Position numbers and translations under genes: made by a program. A stretch of DNA of 64,000 bases from Zunongwangia sp. HGR-M22 (GTDB lineage: Bacteria; Bacteroidota; Bacteroidia; Flavobacteriales; Flavobacteriaceae): contig NZ_CP115159.1 of NCBI RefSeq assembly GCF_027594425.1, positions 1,477,001-1,541,000 of the forward strand, in the 5' to 3' direction. Below the pieces are notes generated by a model. It searched no databases. It was given only the letters and a program-made list of their open reading frames with translations, and was not told where the DNA came from. Positions 61,242 to 64,000 of this stretch are shown one piece after another (position 1 is the stretch's first letter; each line of letters begins with the position of its first letter).

Positions 61242-63113
61242 TTAATTTTTAAGCCATGCTTTTCTAAGTTCAACTTTTGGACTTCCAGCTGGTAAATCCA
61301 TTTCTGTGATCGAAGTTTCTTCAGTTTGTGGCTGGGAAGTTGTGGCAGTTAATGTCATTTCTTCACCATCTCTTTCTATAACAAATTCCACTTCTTTTCC
61401 TTCTTCCCAAGATCTAGAACTATTAATAAGGGCATATACATTTTGGATTGTATATTCAGTCCCATCAATTTTCTTGATAACATCACCGCCTTTTACACCT
61501 AATTCTTCAAGAAAGCTATTCAATTTAATGCCTTCTCTAAAAAATAATTCTTGGGAAGTTGGCTCGCCATCGATATAAGGAACCTGGCCATGCAGAAAAT
61601 ATCCTGTGTTTACCATTTTGCTTTGCTCTTCAAGACCAACTTTAGCAAAAAATTCGTCGTAAGGAATCGGAGTTTCACCGGTAACATACGAGTCGCAGAA
61701 ATTTTGAATTTCAGGATAAGTCAAGTCTACGATATCACCTATTAAATCTTCATCGTTAAAGGGTTTATCTTTACCATATTTCTTACTTAATTTTTTCATT
61801 AAGTCCAGAATACCCATTTTACCATTGCTTAATTCTCGCAGCCTGATGTCTAATGCCATACCAATAAGCGCACCTTTTTGATATACGTTATAATAACTGT
61901 CTTTGTATTCATCAGTTAAAATATTTTCACTCATCACCGTAAAAGGTACTGTATCATCAAAATTCATTGAAGATTTGATCTTATCAGCCATACGGTCATA
62001 GAAATCCTGATTATCAATCAAGCCTTGATTTACCTGAAAAAGGTTGGCGAAATATTCAGTAACTCCTTCGTACATCCATAAATGTTGACTCATTTTAGGG
62101 TCGTTATAATCAAAATAATGAATCTCATTAGAATGAACACTTAATGGTGTTACGATATGGAAAAATTCGTGCGAAACCACATCCTTCATACTTTCATCAA
62201 GCTGCTCGTTCGTCATTGTTTCAGGAAGTACAACTACCGTACTGGTATGATGTTCTAAAGCACCGAAACCACGAGCATCTGGAGCTTCTAGATTTGAAAG
62301 ATAAAGTAATATCGCATATTTTTTAGTGTCGTTTATGTCTCCTAAAAATTGCTTTTGCGCACTAATCATTTTTTGAATGCCAGGCTTGATATCTTGTGCT
62401 GAAAATTTCCCAGATGGTGAATACACATCCAAAAGAACTTTCATTCCCTGTACATCAAAACTAGTGGTATCTGGTTTTGCATACATGATAGGATGATCGG
62501 TAACTTCAAAGTAACGACCTACATTATAAATATCTGTGCTAACGCTGTCAGTTTTATCTTCATTTTTTGTTTGAGAAATTAAGCTTGTACCTGCGATTAA
62601 ACCGTCTGGACGTGTAACTTCTATGCGATAAGGTTCTTCCTGCAGCGAATTAAAATAACCTACAAATCCATGCAAATTCAGCATAAAATTATTTGAAGCA
62701 TCGATATTTGTACCTGCTGGAGAAAATACATCTTTTTCGCCTTCGATATCAAAACTATCATTTACCTGGTAAGAAACTTTATCTAAATTTTTAGCGTCGC
62801 TTATTGTCCAGGTGTTGTCGTCGTTGTGCGATACTTGTAATTCGTTACCGTCGTAATCATAGGCTTTAAAATTTTCTACAAATCTGCCGTAATTATCGGT
62901 GGAGTAGGTCCCGGGAACGGTTTTCGGGATAAAAAAGCTAATTTCTTCGGTAGTGATTTTTGCAGGATCTATGGTAACTTTTACTTTGTCGTCTTCAACA
63001 TTTACCAGATCTAATTTAGCAATAACCGGCTGATCTTTAGAACTTAGGTTTTGAGTGGTCTTACATGAGTACAAACTGGCCAATAAAGCCGCTGTATACA
63101 GTATTTTCTTCAT
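61242..63113 (-). CDS. M61 family glycyl aminopeptidase-like metallopeptidase, lipoprotein
   Basis: 623 residues. Lipobox Cys at 17 (LYSC). A beta-sandwich N-domain covers about 25-210, and the catalytic domain has the zinc motif 'HEFFH' at 315-319 with the third ligand Glu in 'LWMYEGVTEYF' (Glu349). A PDZ domain lies at about 520-600 ('GVKGGDVIKKIDGTEY'). The zinc site is intact, so the enzyme should be active. M61 peptidases in bacteria favour N-terminal Gly or Ala; location is the periplasm or outer membrane. Confidence 0.93.
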   Translation of the reverse strand: MKKILYTAALLASLYSCKTTQNLSSKDQPVIAKLDLVNVEDDKVKVTIDPAKITTEEISFFIPKTVPGTYSTDNYGRFVENFKAYDYDGNELQVSHNDDNTWTISDAKNLDKVSYQVNDSFDIEGEKDVFSPAGTNIDASNNFMLNLHGFVGYFNSLQEEPYRIEVTRPDGLIAGTSLISQTKNEDKTDSVSTDIYNVGRYFEVTDHPIMYAKPDTTSFDVQGMKVLLDVYSPSGKFSAQDIKPGIQKMISAQKQFLGDINDTKKYAILLYLSNLEAPDARGFGALEHHTSTVVVLPETMTNEQLDESMKDVVSHEFFHIVTPLSVHSNEIHYFDYNDPKMSQHLWMYEGVTEYFANLFQVNQGLIDNQDFYDRMADKIKSSMNFDDTVPFTVMSENILTDEYKDSYYNVYQKGALIGMALDIRLRELSNGKMGILDLMKKLSKKYGKDKPFNDEDLIGDIVDLTYPEIQNFCDSYVTGETPIPYDEFFAKVGLEEQSKMVNTGYFLHGQVPYIDGEPTSQELFFREGIKLNSFLEELGVKGGDVIKKIDGTEYTIQNVYALINSSRSWEEGKEVEFVIERDGEEMTLTATTSQPQTEETSITEMDLPAGSPKVELRKAWLKN

Positions 63114-63192
63114 TGTATTATTTTCTTTCCTATTTAGACTATTACTAACAGAAATTGTTACATTTTATTATAATTTATTTTGGGTACGGATA

Positions 63193-63229
63193 TAAAAAAA
63201 GAGTGACTTTTTAAGCCACTCTTTTTTTA
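63193..63229 (-). terminator. rho-independent terminator after proA
   Basis: AAGAGTG and CACTCTT arms with an imperfect inner stem, flanked by A-run and T-run. On the minus strand it follows the proA stop by about 20 bases. Confidence 0.75.
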
Positions 63230-63249
63230 AGTCTCAATTTAAATTGAAA

Positions 63250-64000
63250 TTATTCTCTAATGTGTCCATCACCTAACACATAATATTTATTTGTTGTTAA
63301 TTGTTTTAATCCTAATGGCCCGCGGTGGTGTAATTTATCAGTACTAATTGCTAATTCTGCACCAACTCCCATTTGGCCACCATCTGTAAATCTGGTAGAA
63401 GCATTATGGTAAACAGCAGCACTATCTACTTGTTCCATAAATTTAGTTGCTTCCGCTTTATCTGTTGTAATAATGGAGGCAGAGTGCCCACCTGAATATT
63501 TATTAATTTTTTCGATAGCAGCGTCTAAACCATCAATACTACCAATTACAATCTTCATGGCAAGAAATTCTTCATACCACGTAGATTCTGATGGTACTTC
63601 TTCTTCGTCACTAAGTATTTTTTTAACGTCCTTATCAACCAAGATTTTGACTTCGTTAGATTTGAACATCTCCTGAAGTTCTTTCAACTTTTCTTCATAA
63701 TTAGGAACATTAACGTCTACTAAAACTTTATCTAAAGCATTACAACCAGAAATCTTATCGATTTTTGCATTTAGCATCACTTTTTTTGCAGTTTCAAAGT
63801 CGGCATTTTTAGAAACGTAAAGGAAATTATTTCCTCTACCACTTACTAAAACTGCTCCTGTAGCATGTTCTTTCACGAAACCTATTAGTCGTTCTCCACC
63901 ACGTGGTACTATTAAATCTAATTGTACTGGTGGGTTTTTTAGGAATTCCTGAGTTTCTGGTCGACTAAGGTGCAATAACTCAATCCAATTTGAATCTAAA
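63250..64000 (-). CDS. proA: glutamate-5-semialdehyde dehydrogenase, 3' part
   Basis: C-terminal ~250 residues of gamma-glutamyl phosphate reductase, second enzyme of proline synthesis. Open to the window edge; the reading frame passes through 'SNWIELLHLSRPETQ' and no start is inside the window. Recognisable blocks are 'LIVPRGGERLIGFV', 'DVNVPNY', the catalytic Cys in 'ISGCNALDKVLVD', and 'YHNASTRFTDGGQMGVGAELAISTDKLHHRGPLGL' (in pieces), which is diagnostic of ProA. Gene truncated only by the window boundary. Confidence 0.94.
   Translation of the reverse strand, partial: LDSNWIELLHLSRPETQEFLKNPPVQLDLIVPRGGERLIGFVKEHATGAVLVSGRGNNFLYVSKNADFETAKKVMLNAKIDKISGCNALDKVLVDVNVPNYEEKLKELQEMFKSNEVKILVDKDVKKILSDEEEVPSESTWYEEFLAMKIVIGSIDGLDAAIEKINKYSGGHSASIITTDKAEATKFMEQVDSAAVYHNASTRFTDGGQMGVGAELAISTDKLHHRGPLGLKQLTTNKYYVLGDGHIRE

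Noticed and set aside
1-64000. tRNA or rRNA genes, CRISPR arrays, insertion sequences, prophage or plasmid functions
   Set aside because: No transposase, integrase, cas gene, regular short repeats, cloverleaf with CCA-type end or rRNA core sequence was noticed on reading either strand; a tRNAscan or Infernal run would be decisive.

Overview
The window is a low-GC chromosomal segment from a member of the Flavobacteriaceae (phylum Bacteroidota), probably a marine genus of the Gramella/Zunongwangia/Salegentibacter type; the genus is inference. The evidence is a GLPGLI-family protein, a fused E1-alpha/beta branched-chain 2-oxoacid dehydrogenase, TlpA-like lipoproteins, OMP_b-brl_3-type TonB receptors, an HX4E lipid A acyltransferase, and repeated promoters of the Bacteroidota TTTG-N(about 19)-TAnnTTTG type. 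No rRNA, tRNA, CRISPR array, insertion sequence or prophage was seen. Most of it is vertically inherited core genome.

Layout. 1-7.5 kb: DUF2853, a CvfB-like S1 protein, small secreted proteins, menB, a bacterial PH-domain pair, and a PL9-like pectate lyase lipoprotein with a LacI-type palindrome in its promoter. 7.5-23.3 kb: fused E1 dehydrogenase, an M1-like protein with no zinc site fused to a beta-barrel, a LOG protein, uvrA, ACP phosphodiesterase, glmM, a lipid A acyltransferase divergent from a rhomboid protease, a SIMPL protein and a TlpA lipoprotein. 23.3-35.6 kb: a large GAF protein convergent with an HD-phosphohydrolase/Pycsar-effector-like fusion, a calcineurin-phosphatase/Omp85-type barrel fusion, a TonB-dependent receptor, MscS, Dps and small proteins.

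35.6-43.4 kb: a compact glycan-precursor operon headed by its own LacI-family regulator. It encodes UDP-HexNAc 4-epimerase, UDP-HexNAc 6-dehydrogenase, a phosphoglycosyl transferase, a PglE-type aminotransferase and a soluble PglF/CapD-like dehydratase, with a CpsB-type PHP phosphatase convergent at its end. Its leader has repeated TAGGGGG motifs and a hairpin. 43.4-49.8 kb: a PAS protein with an H-box but no kinase ATPase domain beside a CheY-like regulator, an EEP-family phosphatase, and a VWA/MoxR-type AAA pair.

49.8-54.7 kb: the threonine operon thrABC, preceded by a short ORF that looks like a Thr/Ile-rich leader peptide whose last codons form a perfect 9-bp hairpin. This is a candidate attenuator analogous in logic to enterobacterial thrL, but arranged differently. 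54.8-64 kb: an SDR oxidoreductase, an S10 peptidase, an ABC1/UbiB kinase, a CPA2 antiporter, an M61 peptidase, and the 3' part of proA running off the right edge.

The observations most worth following are the thr leader, the orphan HD/Pycsar-effector fusion, the two enzyme-beta-barrel fusions, the ATPase-less sensor beside its response regulator, and the regulatory DNA before the glycan operon and the pectate lyase.
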